DNA from: Cynocephalus volans
Taxonomy: Eukaryota; Chordata; Mammalia; Dermoptera; Cynocephalidae
Assembly: GCF_027409185.1 (NCBI RefSeq)
Contig: NC_084467.1
Span: 81,972,501 to 82,036,500, forward strand
Length of the DNA: 64,000 bases
Reading direction: 5' to 3'
Part shown: positions 21,933 through 32,532 of the stretch, piece after piece
Position numbering within the stretch: position 1 is the first letter of the stretch
Layout of the letters: each line of letters begins with the position of its first letter
The notes under the pieces: model-generated
Databases searched by the model: none
The model's input: only the letters and a program-made list of their open reading frames with translations
Told to the model about the DNA's origin: nothing
Position numbers and translations under genes: made by a program

Positions 21933-22325
21933 GAAGTATAACTTATATTCAGTAAGATTCAGCCCTTTTATATATACCTATGTAAATTTTGACAATATAC
22001 AGTCATATAACCACCACCATAACCAAGATACAGAACATTTACAATGTACCAATGTTTTCTCTTTGTAGAGAAAAATATGTCTCTTTGTAATTAATCACCT
22101 TCCTCCCACCCCATGTCTACTACTGATTTGTTTGCTGTTGCTATGGGGTTAGCTTTTCCAAAATGGAATGATAGAATATATACCCTTTTGATCTGTAGAT
22201 AATGCTTTTGAGATTCATTCATGTTATTCCATATATCAGTTATCCATTACTTTTTATTGCTGAGTAGAATCCCATGGTATGATTATACTATAATTTGTTT
22301 ATCCCTTCAGATCTTGCTGAGTTTT
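21933..22325 (-). mobile_element. Old L1 (3' end, antisense)
   Basis: The minus strand resembles the 3' end of an older L1 (L1M type): on + it reads GAAGTATAACTTATATTCAG, then ATAACCACCACCATAACCAA and the usual TTATTGCTGAGTAG-like segment. Its 3' terminus (20400-20459) was separated by composite copy 2. Confidence 0.7.
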
Positions 22326-22625
22326 GAGGGATTATATTTAAAAATATGGTTACTTTCTGGAAGACATTTTGTATTTACTGAATAAACATTTATTGAGCCT
22401 CTGCTAGGTGCCTGTGGATTCTAAGGTGAAAAAGATGTGGGGGGTTTTTTTGAAGGGAAAATAACAGCAGGTGGAAGAACAGAGCATGAGCTTTTTGTCG
22501 TTGTTTGTTTTTAGAAAGGCCCTAGCAGGGCAAGTTTTGTTAGACTGTGAAAACTCTTTGAAACATAAGCACATATAGTACTTACTCAATTACGGAACTA
22601 TTTGACAAATCTATTTTTTAGTTCT

Positions 22626-22770
22626 TTTTTTTTTTTTTTTTTTGTCTTTTTCGTGACCGGCACTCAGCCAGTGAGTGCACCGGCCATTCCTATATAGGAT
22701 CTGAACCCGCGGCAGGAGCGTCGCCGCGCTCCCAGCGCCGCACTCTCCCGAGTGCGCCACAGGCTCGGCC
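22626..22770 (-). mobile_element. tRNA-Ile-derived SINE (CYN-like)
   Basis: Full-length SINE on the minus strand with perfect 15-bp TSDs CTATTTTTTAGTTCT at 22611-22625 and 22771-22785. Minus-strand order: GGCCGAGCCTGTGGCGCACT (A-box region), GCGGGTTCAGATCC (B box), a second partial monomer (GGCCGGTGCACTCACTGGCT) and a poly(A) tail (T-tract at 22626-22643). It is CpG-rich, so a rather young copy. Confidence 0.93.
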
Positions 22771-22785
22771 CTATTTTTTAGTTCT

Positions 22786-23177
22786 CTTCACATACTTTGT
22801 CAAGTGTGTTCAACTTTATTGATTATAATATTTAGATCTGAAATTTCCCAGTTAAAATTTTAAGATGGGATAATACAGTAATTAACAATACAAGATTTAG
22901 ATCCAGAGTAACATTGATTTAATTGTTGTGTTCACTGCTTCTTACGGGTGTGGACCTCTGTTGTTTTGTCTTTCCAGAACAGCAATCCCTATTCTTCAGT
23001 GAAATGCTCCTCCAAGTTGTGTGATTCTCACAGAAGCTGCCATCCTTTAGGCACCAACTCCTTGAGTCCTGGACCCTCTTCGCTTCCTATCTAGGCTTTC
23101 CTTTCTCTTCTCACCACATTTGGACTTGGTCACCACGCCCCTCTCTGTCCATTTTGTGACTGATTGAGAAATAATAG
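22786..23177. other. Intergenic stretch without recognised feature
   Basis: No ORF of note, RNA gene or clear repeat. Confidence 0.4.
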
Positions 23178-23440
23178 AGCTAGAATTTTGAATGTTAACT
23201 ATATGCCAAGAACTTTGCTAAATCTTTGAATGCATTATCTCCTTTAATTGTGACAATCACAATGTACTTACAATGCAGTGACTGTTATTATCCCTATTTT
23301 TCACACAAGAAAGCAGATGTTTAGAGATGTTTGTGAAAGTCACCTTGCGAGTATGTAGTAGGGCCAGGTCAAGCAGGGGCTCATAGCCATAGGACTCAGA
23401 AGCCAAAACCCCACTCCTAACTCAAGACGTGACCAGTAGG
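23178..23440 (+). repeat. MIR-like SINE fragment
   Basis: The order 'ATGCATTATCTCCTTTAATT ... TATTATCCCTATTTTTCACA ... AGTCACCTTGCGAGTATGTA ... AGGGCCAGGTCAAG' follows the MIR consensus for the element's central part. It is highly diverged. Confidence 0.6.
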
Positions 23441-23869
23441 GCCTCTGGTCTCTAGCTCCATGGGTGGGTGGGGGGTTATTCAATGTCTCGTTTTAACTTC
23501 ACTATGCTATAGCTTTGCTGCAATCATGGATTCTGTGAGTCTTGTTAAATCCTGGGTAGTTTTCACTACTATCTTCAGCTCATTCAACATTTACCACAGT
23601 GCTATAGCCTATTATGACATTTATCTATTTCAAAATGGACCTGGTCCGTCTAATCTTATTTGTCTGTAATTTGGGGGTTTCTTAGTTTCCCCTGTTTAGA
23701 TGTTATCTCCAGACTCGTATTGCTTTGTTACTTCTCTTCGATGTTGCAACATTTTTTTCAATGAACCTGGGTTAGTTTTTTGTTTAATCTTTTGGATGCT
23801 TCTCTTTTTGTAGTTTAAGAATGCTGGGGACAGATCTGTTTAACTATTCTCCTGCTTATTATACATAGA

Positions 23870-24110
23870 GCAGTGTTATTCAAACTCTGGGATACAACCT
23901 GTTAGTGAGTTGTAAAATCAATGTAGTGAGTTGTTACTGGCATTTTAAAAACAGAGAATAGAAAATAAAAAAATAGAAATATCACACATGTTAAAGATTA
24001 ATACAGTTTTGTGAAACTTTTGTTTCAACTGTGTGTGTATGTGTTCTAAGGTAAAATATATTTCATACTATGAGTGATGGTCAAAACAGTTTGAAAATGG
24101 CTATCCTAAA
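23870..24110. repeat. Old DNA-transposon-like repeat, family unnamed
   Basis: Shares word order with 34825-35020: a 'TTCAAACTCTGGG' type start, 'ACAGTTTTGTGAAACTTTTG', 'TTTCA.CTGTGTG' and 'TAAAATATATTTC'. Two diverged copies of one family, plausibly a hAT-type MITE (inference). Confidence 0.5.
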
Positions 24111-24599
24111 GGATCGTCTTCTTTGGAATGTTCTAAGTTTTATTCCAAGGAAAGATCATTTTCTTTGTTCTTCCTTCTGCAACTCAACTAAACCACAAAT
24201 AATGGCATTTACTAGATTTCACACTTGAGCCAATTATTGAAATTCTCATAAGAATAGCCTGTAAGCATCCTAGATCTATGTCAGTTCATGATAAAGCATT
24301 TCATCTCAGACAGAAAATTATTGACCATTTTACATATAGAACTTAGAGCATTTCTAATCTTGAAAGACAGTGCATTAAATTTGTGCCCTGTCAGAGATTT
24401 CCCCACCATCAATTCCATATTCCTGGGAAAGAGAATTGTGATATGTTATATTAATAAGTGATAACTTATTGCATATTAGGGCTGCTTTAAATTCTTTGTT
24501 AGCTCATTTTAACCCTAACTGGTCTTCCTGGCTACTAGGAAACTCAGAACCAAATTTATTGTTCACCTTTAAAAGGTGAGCATGCTTTGTAGTGTGCAT

Positions 24600-25080
24600 A
24601 TTATATGCCAACCTACACATCCCTACGCCCAACAACCTCAGCCTTATCTTATGTCTTCTCTTATTTTCTCTGCTCATCTGTTACATCATGGCCTCTTAAT
24701 GAACCACTTCTCCCAGTGTTCACAGATCTGTACAGTGTCTTTCCTTTAAACCTCGGCTAGGTCTGTGACTTGCTTCAACCAGTGGCATATAGCAAAAGTG
24801 ACACTGTGCCAATTCCAGGCCTCAGGAGGCCTGACAGCTTCTGTTTTTGTGCTATTGGGAGCCCTGAGCCATCAGGAAAGAAGACTGGCTACCCTGCTAT
24901 AGAGACCACATGGGAAGAGCGACATATAGATACCATGTAAAGAAGAAAAGGCCCTGAAACTACCTGGAAAGAGAGAAACCCAACTTAGCTCTTCCTGTGT
25001 CCCAGTGGAGCCCAGCTCTAACTGTGGAATCATGAGCAAATTAATGAGTTAACTAATTAGTATAGAAGAAATAACTGAAC
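24600..25080. repeat. Unclassified old mammalian interspersed repeat
   Basis: Contains phrases common in mammalian repeats (GTGACTTGCTTCAACCAGTGGCATATAGC-like 'ACTTGCTTCAACCAGTGGCA'). The same type of sequence is seen at 40790-41215. I cannot name the family with confidence. Confidence 0.4.
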
Positions 25081-25124
25081 GGCCCTATTCCAGAACACCC
25101 TAGTCAAACCCTTCCTTTTGCTAT

Positions 25125-25320
25125 AGGATATTGTTTCTCAAAGTCTGGCCTGAAGACCACCTTTATCAGAATGACCTGGGGTGTTTATCTGAAAGGGAAA
25201 TTTTCAATCTAACCCAAGAACCAACTCAAGAATCTCTTGGGCAAGGCGGGGAAATCAGCATCTTTAATGAGACTTCCCTAGTTGATTCACAGACATGATA
25301 AAATTTAAGAACCAACTTAA
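25125..25320 (+). repeat. MER5A-like (hAT) DNA transposon relic
   Basis: The order 'TTTCTCAAAGTCTGGCCTGA ... CATCTTTAATGAGACTTCCC ... TGATTCACAGACATGAT ... TTTAAGAACCAACT' follows the MER5A plan (begins with a 'CTCAAAGTGTGGTC' type end and closes with 'TTTGAGAACCACT'). Confidence 0.6.
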
Positions 25321-26004
25321 AAGCTTTCCCTTGACTGTTCTCCACATTGTTCCAACCCTACCCCCTTTTTAACAATATACTGCTGTCTATTCTCAGGAGT
25401 TTGATCCTGCTGTCACTCAAATCTTGGGCCAAAATTTTAGATCAAAGAATTTCTCATGGTCGGTATTTTTCTCTCACCTACCCAATTCTATTCCACCTGG
25501 TTTGTTCATTCTGGATCTGTCTTGTCTTCAGGATCTCTCTGGTTTTGAAGTGCTTCTCATGCCTTAGCTGAAGAAACTCATGCCTTTGAAGACCTGAAGT
25601 CCCTGGCTGTGCAGACCAGTTCTGGTTTTCACCCTCTCAGGCCAGTCACACCAGTCCTTCTCATGATAAGAACTTTAAAAACTGGATGTAGTTTAATATA
25701 AGGATGGGAAAACATCTGATGGCTTTGTCAATTTGGAAGTCACTGGTGAACTCAGACAAATTTAAGGTGTAGTGAAGGAAAAAGCCAAATTTTGCAGCAG
25801 GTTGGAGAATGAATGAGAGCTGAATGTTAAAGAAGGCTTTCATCAAGGTAGAAAAGACTGAGTATGTTTGCAGGTGGAAAAGAAAAAACCAGCAAGGAAG
25901 GAAAAGTTGGTAACAAAATAACATATGCATTGAGAAGGTAGGATGAGTCAGGGGGATAAAAATTAATTACAAAATAAGGTCCCAAAGAAAGAGGGAAGAT
26001 GTTT
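25321..26004. other. Intergenic stretch without recognised feature
   Basis: Several short ORFs occur by chance (about 70-90 codons). None shows a domain or compositional signature of a gene. Confidence 0.4.
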
Positions 26005-26530
26005 CAATTTTCTGTTGCTGCGTAACAAATTATCCCAAACTCAATAGCCATTTTATTACATATCATGATTTTTGGGGTCAGAGATTTAGATAGAACTCAA
26101 CTGGCAATTTCTTCTGTCCCATGTGATATCATATGTGGTTATTTTCCAAGTCTGCTGATAGATAAGTTAGTCTGGAAAGTCCAAGACTGTTTCATTTACA
26201 TGTCTGATGTATTGGCAGAAGTGACTGGAAAGTTGGGCTCAGCTGAGAATGTCAACCAGAGCACCTGCAGGTGACCTTTCCAGGGCAGTCTCAGGATGAC
26301 TGACCTTCTTACATGATGCTTCAAGCTTCCAGAGAGAATTTTCCAAATTTCCTGGGCAAAAACTAAGACTTCTTACGACCTTGTTTCTTAAGTCCCAGAA
26401 TGTCACTTCTGATTAATTCTATTGGTCAAACAAGTCACTAGTCTTAGTGACTCAGCCCAGATTTAAGGAGAGGGGAATTAGACCCCACCTTTTGGTAAGA
26501 GGAGTATCAAAGAATTTATAGTCATTTTTA
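26005..26530. repeat. Unclassified old interspersed repeat
   Basis: Starts with 'TTTCTGTTGCTGCGTAACAA' and 'ATTATCCCAAACTCAATAGC', a motif widespread in mammalian repeat families. The family is not assigned with confidence. Confidence 0.45.
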
Positions 26531-26619
26531 ATTTGCTAAAGAAAGGATGGTTTGGGTAAGATCAGAGAACATATAAAAGACTTACTTTGGACACGAAGAG
26601 AGACCACCTCTTCTGGACT

Positions 26620-27770
26620 TCTAAATGTTGGATTACACAGAACTCTGTCCTCAGCTCTTCTCTCTATATACTGTCTCCCTAGGTGATCTCATCTAGTCCC
26701 ATTGCCTCAAAGACCTTTATATTCTGATGCTCTTCAAGTTAATATCTCTAGATCCAGCATCTTGCCTGAGCTCCAGACTTGTATATCCAACTACCTACTC
26801 ACCATATCCACTTGGATGTCTAATAAGTATCTCAAATTTAACATGGCCAAAGCCAAGCTATTGGATTTCTATTCCACCCCAAGTCTGCTTCCCCCCAGAC
26901 TTCTCCATTCTAGTAAATGACACAAGTATACACTCAGTTGCTCAGGACACGTACCTAGGGGCCTACGTGGCTCTTCTCTTTTTCTCACATGGCACATTCA
27001 GTCCATCAATAAGTAACTTCCAGCTCATCAATAGGCTTCATTGGCTCCAACTTCCAAAATATATCATGAACCTAACAACTTCTCTCTATCTCTGTTCTTC
27101 TCAACTAAGTCAATGCCATCATCACCTCTCACTGGTCTCCCCACTGCCCTTCTTCCGTCCACATAGCAGCTGGAGTAATCTTTCTAAAGAGTAAATCAAA
27201 GAATATAATTTTCCTGCTTAAAATTGTCCAAAGACTTCCCATTGCAATTAGAACCTACAACTTCTTGTCGTGATCTATGAGGTCTTCCAAATCTTGCCGT
27301 CTGCCTCTCGGACCGCATCTCCCTCCACTCTTCCCCTAGTTCACTGAGCTCCATCTACTCTGATCTTTCTGTCTGATGAACACACTGGGCTTGTTCATGT
27401 CTCAGGCCATCCCACCTACTGCTCATTCTGCTTGGAGAGCTCCTCTGGATCATCATGTTCTCCCTCCTTTTTATCAATTAGATGACAAAAAGTGACTCAG
27501 ATGTCACTTTCTCAGAGCGGCCTTCTCTGACCACTGCAACTAAAGTAGTGCCACATCTCCCTGAGTCACCTTCACCTGTTATATGGCTTCTTCATAACAT
27601 TTATCAGTACCTGATTCATTTTTTATTTTTTATGCTTATTGCCTGTCCTCCCTCACTAAAACATAAACTCCTTGGGGCACTATTATTGTCTGTCTTATTC
27701 ACAGGTGATTCTCCAGTACCTAGAACAACGTAGGCCACAAAATAGATGCCCAATAAAATGTTTGCTTAAA
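26620..27770 (+). mobile_element. L2 (LINE-2) 3' half, about 1.15 kb
   Basis: Well-preserved order of L2: CTCCCTAGGTGATCTCATCT, CTTGTATATCCAACTACCTA, CCACTTGGATGTCTAATAAG, TCACTGGTCTCCCCACTGCC, CCAAAGACTTCCCATTGCAA and the terminal part ending in CCCAATAAAATGTTTGCTTA. The 155-codon ORF at 26727-27194 is a piece of the L2 reading frame, broken by stops. Sense orientation. Confidence 0.88.
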
Positions 27771-28081
27771 TTGGCTATTTCTTCTGTAAGGAGGTAGAGC
27801 TAAGGTGGGAAGAGGAAGGAAGACCCTCTTTTTTCTGTGATTTGGGACATAAAGTGTTCAGTGGATAGTGAGAAATTGGTTGGGTCAGGGATTTCAGAAC
27901 GGTAATAAATCATTCTAGACTCTTCTCTCATCATTCAAAAGTTGTGTTTTAAAAAAAATCAGTAGTTGAAAGTTTTGTTGTTTCAATTCTAATTAACATT
28001 TCTTTAAAAAAGATTTTATGAAAGAAATAATTTGAATTTTTACTCTTTTAGATAGCATTGGCTTTCAAAAACACTACTCTC

Positions 28082-30669
28082 GAGAGATCCAATCAAGATG
28101 GTGGAATAGACGGTCTGCAGTGTCACTCTCTCCTACAAATCAACCAAATTTACAACTATAAAAATGTAACATTAGCCAAACCAGAGCTGCTGGAGCTCAA
28201 GGGAAGAGGAGGAGAGACCTACGAAGTTCATGAGGGCAGAAGAAACCATGATGTGAGAAAGAAAAAACTGCTCTAAGCATTTTGGGCTGTGGCTGCTTTA
28301 AGGCTCGAGCTGATGAGCACATGGAGCAGGAGCCGGCAGAAGCCGCAGCTGTGCCCTTCGATGGAGTTACTTGGAGGCGGCAGGGGAGAAGAGGGCCTTG
28401 GTGGCCCCCAGGACAGCAAGACCACTAATAGGGTTCCCGTGGACCCATGCAGGAGTGAGGAGCTAGAATAGCTGAAAAGGGGAGCCAGTCAGGGGCCAGT
28501 GAGTCATCACGAGGGATTGGTACATGGCCCATCACATGGGAAGTGTTTGCAGCATGGGCGGTGGGGGAGACAGGCCCACCAGGAGAATACTGGGGCACAG
28601 CAAGGACAGCCGACCTGCCCCTAGTCAGCACAGGACCACTCAGAGGAGACTGGTCGGGAATGCAGAATTGCATGGGGTGCAGTTTGATGAAAAAACTCAG
28701 ACCCAGATCAGAGATTCTACCTAACACAGATCCACCAGGTCTCTGGAGAGCCGGAAGTACCTATAAGGTCAACCATTAAACCCTGAGCTGCACAAAAAGC
28801 CTTAGCTAGGGAAACAGCAGCAAAGTAGCAATTTAAACAACCACACAGCTTAAGTACTGGTTCCCACAGGAAGTTCCCCCATGTTAGAAGCAAGGACAAA
28901 AAATTAGTTCCGGCCCAGGCACACCACCAGCACCTTGGGGCCTGCCTGGGAACTGGAGGCTTGGATCTGGGGACTGGACCCCACTCCCACTTCCAGGCAA
29001 ACTGCATCAGTACCTTGGGGCCAGCCTGGGGACCTGAAGCATGGAGAAGGGGACTGGACCCCACTCCCACAACTAGGCATACCACGCCAGCACCTTGGGG
29101 CCTGCCCAGGGACCCAGGGTCCCAGGGTATGGAGTCAAGGACTGGACCTCTCTCCCACAACCAGGCACAACATGCCAGCAACTCGGGGCCCACTCACGGT
29201 CCTGGGGCATGGAGAAAGGGACCAGACCACCCTCCCACAACCAGGCACACCACACCAGCACCTTGGGGCCTGCCTGGGGAACTGAGGCAAGGAGAAGGGG
29301 AATGGATCTCTCTCCCACAACCAGGCATACTGAGCCAGCGCTTCAGAGCCCACCCGGGGACCTGAGGCATGGATAAGGGGACTGGACCTCTCTCCCACAA
29401 CCAGGCACACCGCGCCAGCACCTTGGGGCCCACCCAGAGACCCGGGGTATGGAGTCGGGGACCAGACCACCCTCCCACAGCCAGGCACAACATGCCAGCA
29501 CCTTGGAGCCCACCCAGGGACCTGGGGCAAGGATAAGGGGAATGGTTCCTCTCTCCCACAACCAGGCACACCATGCCAGCACCTTGGGGCCTGCCTGGGG
29601 ACCTGAGGCATGGAGAAGGGGACTGGACCTCTCTCCCATAACCAGGCATACTGCGCCAGCACCTTGGGTCCCACCCAGACCAGACCACCCTCCCACAACC
29701 AGGCACAACATACCAGCGCCTCGGAGCCCACCCAGGGACCTGGGGCATGGATAAGGGGACTGGACCTCTCTACCACAACCAGGCACACTGCACCAGTGCC
29801 TCAGGGCCTGCCCAGGGACCTGAGGCATGGAGTAGGGGACTGGACCTCTCTCTCACAACCAGGCACACCAAGCCAGCACCCCGGGGCCTGCCCACTGTCC
29901 CAGGGCATGGAGAAGGGGACTGGACCACCCTCTCACAACCAGGCACACCATGCCAGCACCTCAGAGCCCACCCAGGGACCCAGGACACGGAGAAGGGGAC
30001 TTGACCCCTCTCCCAAAACCAGGCACATGGCGCCAGCACCTTGGGGCCTGCCCAGTGACCAGAGGCATGGAGAAGGTGACCAAACACACCCCACAACCAG
30101 GCATACTGCCAGTGCCAAGGAGCATGCCAAAAACAGCACCTCCACGTGGGTGGCCCACCATAGCCACCACAATAACCATGGCTGCTGCAAAAGCGGCTAG
30201 ACACCACAACCACCATGCAGATGGTCTGCCAGCCACTGGAGTGCATTCACACAAGAAGAGTCACCAGCAGAGACAAAGAAAAGAAGAGGATGTCTCTTTC
30301 CACAAAACCCATTTCAGAGTGACAGAGGAAGCATCTGCTCTATGATAATATTGGGGGACCTGATCACATCTCTCAGCATTGGACAGATCATCTAGGCAAC
30401 AGGTTAAAAGAGTAACCATTATTCTTTCAGAGGGAGAGAAGAAATCTAGGGCAATTAGAGGGGGGAGGTGGGGGGAATGGGGGAAGGGGAGAGGTTGGAC
30501 AAGGGGCATAAAGAATAATTATGATTTGTAACAATATATATGCTAGTAATATTGATTTAATCAACATATCTCAATGTTCAAACCCAGAAATATGTATAAT
30601 CGATTTTGATTCAATAAATAAAATAAATTCAAAAAAAATAATTTAAAAAAACCCAAAAACAAACAAACA
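28082..30669 (+). mobile_element. Composite ORF-less retroposon, copy 1 (80-bp VNTR)
   Basis: Flanked by the perfect 15-bp TSD AAAAACACTACTCTC (28067-28081 and 30670-30684). Modules in order: an L1-5'UTR-like head (28082-28913, starting GAGAGATCCAATCAAGATGG); a VNTR of about 15 units of 80 bp (28914-30110); a short segment like the end of an L1 5'UTR (about 30270-30340, compare the minus strand at 11950-11890); a small L1 endonuclease-region piece (about 30341-30415, with AGCATTGGACAGATCATCTA); and a G-rich 3'UTR-like part and A-rich tail (30430-30669). There is no ORF1 or ORF2, so it must have been mobilised in trans, presumably by L1. The head matches copy 2 at 20460-21918 over about 800 bp. 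The architecture recalls hominoid SVA, but the parts are different. Confidence 0.87.
28914..30110 (+). repeat. VNTR of composite copy 1, about 15 units of 80 bp
   Basis: Each unit starts near CCAGGCACACC and contains GCCAGCACCTTGGGGCC, GGGACCTGAGGCATGG and GGGGACTGGACC. Starts at 29401, 29481, 29562, 29642, 29779, 29859, 29939 and 30019 show the regular 80-bp spacing, with one short 57-bp unit at 29642-29698. Few stops occur, so overlapping ORFs of 80-217 codons appear on both strands. These are artefacts of the repeat. Confidence 0.95.
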
Positions 30670-30732
30670 AAAAACACTACTCTCATGTCTCTTATACATC
30701 TCACCTGGAATTAATTTACCTTAATCTACTGT

Positions 30733-30860
30733 TTTTGCTTTGTTTTTGTTTTCTTCTCTCTCCCTCCTTCTCCCTCTCCCTCTCCCGACAACTGGCCAGT
30801 ACGGGGATCTGAAACCTTGACCTCCTCCCTCTCTTTAAAGGATCTGCTATGTCTGGCCCT
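30733..30860 (-). mobile_element. Diverged tRNA-derived SINE fragment
   Basis: The minus strand contains GGTTTCAGATCCCCGTACTG and CCAGTTGTCGGGAGAGGGAG, the 3' half of the SINE monomer with a purine-rich tail. The 5' part is poorly recognisable. Confidence 0.6.
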
Positions 30861-32137
30861 GACAAAACAGGGTCAAGACCCAGGAGAGCACAATGTCGAT
30901 GCTTTCTTTCCTCGTGACTCTTCATTACAGCCCTAGTGAGCCCGATCATGCATCCACAACCACACTTCTGTTTCCCATCAATAAAGCCTAGGTGTTTTGC
31001 AAGCACTAAATTCATGCTTTAATAGCTAGGCATCTAACTCTCTTCCCCATCAGCAAAATCTATGTGTTTTGTAAGAATTAAATTGGGATATTTTTCTTAT
31101 ATGTGTTGGTCATTTTCTACATTTGAACAAGAAACTCTACTCAAGGTGTATCTGGGCTGCAAAATTTACTTTCTTACTCAACTAATGGTGTTGTCTTAAA
31201 ACATCTTTTATAACACTTTTTGATTACCAGGTTTCATTGGCTCACATATACCATTCCTCTAGAATGTTGTTGCTGTGAACTACATGTGAATTCATGAAGG
31301 TGATGAAAAGAGTAATTAATCAAAGAACTACTTCTGACATGTGAAAACACGGTTAATTATTTTTCCCTAGAGAAATGCATATATATATATATATATATAT
31401 GTAGCAAAACAGCTTTTGGAAGTCAGACCAACCTACTAGACATGCTGAACCAGTTCTAGTCTATTCTAAAAGTGGAATGCAACATGTGTGATTCATTCCT
31501 GAGACATTTTAGAAAGCCAGATGTGTTTCCACGTGATATAGCAGGTCAGTAACTTCATGAGGGCTTTTGACTTGCCTATATGCTGTTTACAAGTGTGGCC
31601 AAAGAACCAGAATGGACATGCACATGCAACAATAACTGGCCAGCAGCCAATAAACTCCTGTAGGGTCCTCACATTAGCCCAAAAAAGGGCTTTTAAGAAC
31701 AAGCCTCTCACCAAGAACTCACCAATGCTCTGAAAAATGAAACATTGCTCGAACCTCTTTTAGCCTGTGTCTGATGTGAAATCTTGATTAGAGAGCTTAT
31801 TTTTAGAGTTGTGTACATTTGGTAGCCACATGAGTGGGAGGAAAGAACGCAATATTGCTCTGAATATGTGTCCGTGATTGTTCTCTCTTATTGAACAGCA
31901 GTTAGGGGGCTGGAAATTTCCCTGATTTATTTTCTTGCTTCCAGACAGATCTGGATATAAACTGTTCCTAGACTAAATATTGGCATAATTAATTCTTGTG
32001 AATTTCCAAAGATTCCACAGCTTGCTTTGGGATACAGCAATTGTCACCCTAACCCACCAGACGTTTACAGGCTGTACCTGGAGTTTTTGAGTATGTAGAT
32101 GAGGAGATCAGTGGTATTTGGCTCTATATTTTAACTC
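30861..32137. other. Intergenic stretch with a short (AT)n
   Basis: No gene recognised. An (AT)11-like microsatellite lies at about 31378-31400. Short ORFs on the minus strand look accidental. Confidence 0.45.
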
Positions 32138-32139
32138 TG

Positions 32140-32527
32140 TGCAGTGGATTGAATGTCACCCCCAAACTCATTGAAGCTTAATCCATGCTGTAACAGTTGA
32201 GGGAGGGAAATCCTATTATCATAATTGAAAAGCGGGGCCTTGAAGAAGTGATTAAGTTGATGGTTTAATGTTGGTGGTCATGGGCGTGGTTCTGAGGGCT
32301 TTAAAAGAAGAGGACATGAGGAGCTATCTCTCTCTCTGCTCCATCATTTTCTGCCATGTGAGATCCTTGTATTGCTGTAAAGCCACCACTAAAGAAGACC
32401 CTCATCAGATGTATTCCCTGGATTTTGGACTTCCCAGCCTCAGAAACTGTAAGCAATAAATGTTGTTTTCTTATAAATCACCCGGGTCCAGGTATTTTAT
32501 TGTAAGCAACAGAAACGGACTAAGACA
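32140..32527 (+). mobile_element. MaLR solo LTR (MLT/MST type)
   Basis: Sense LTR beginning TGCAGTGGATTGAATGTCAC, with the MaLR landmarks GCCATGTGAGATCCTTG, AGCAATAAATGTTGTTTTCT (polyadenylation signal) and the end ACAGAAACGGACTAAGACA. Flanks CTCTG and CCCTG may be a 5-bp TSD with one mismatch. No internal retroviral sequence is attached. Confidence 0.85.
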
Positions 32528-32532
32528 CCCTG

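Noticed and set aside
22626-22770. Possible tRNA gene
   Set aside because: Same reasoning: SINE with poly(A) and 15-bp TSD.
28914-30110. CRISPR-like regular repeat spacing
   Set aside because: Units are contiguous 80-bp tandem repeats without unique spacers, and the genome is mammalian.
28935-30345. Overlapping ORFs of 80-217 codons on both strands
   Set aside because: Produced by the 80-bp VNTR, which has few stop triplets. Peptide repeats mirror the DNA unit and no start or splice logic is visible.
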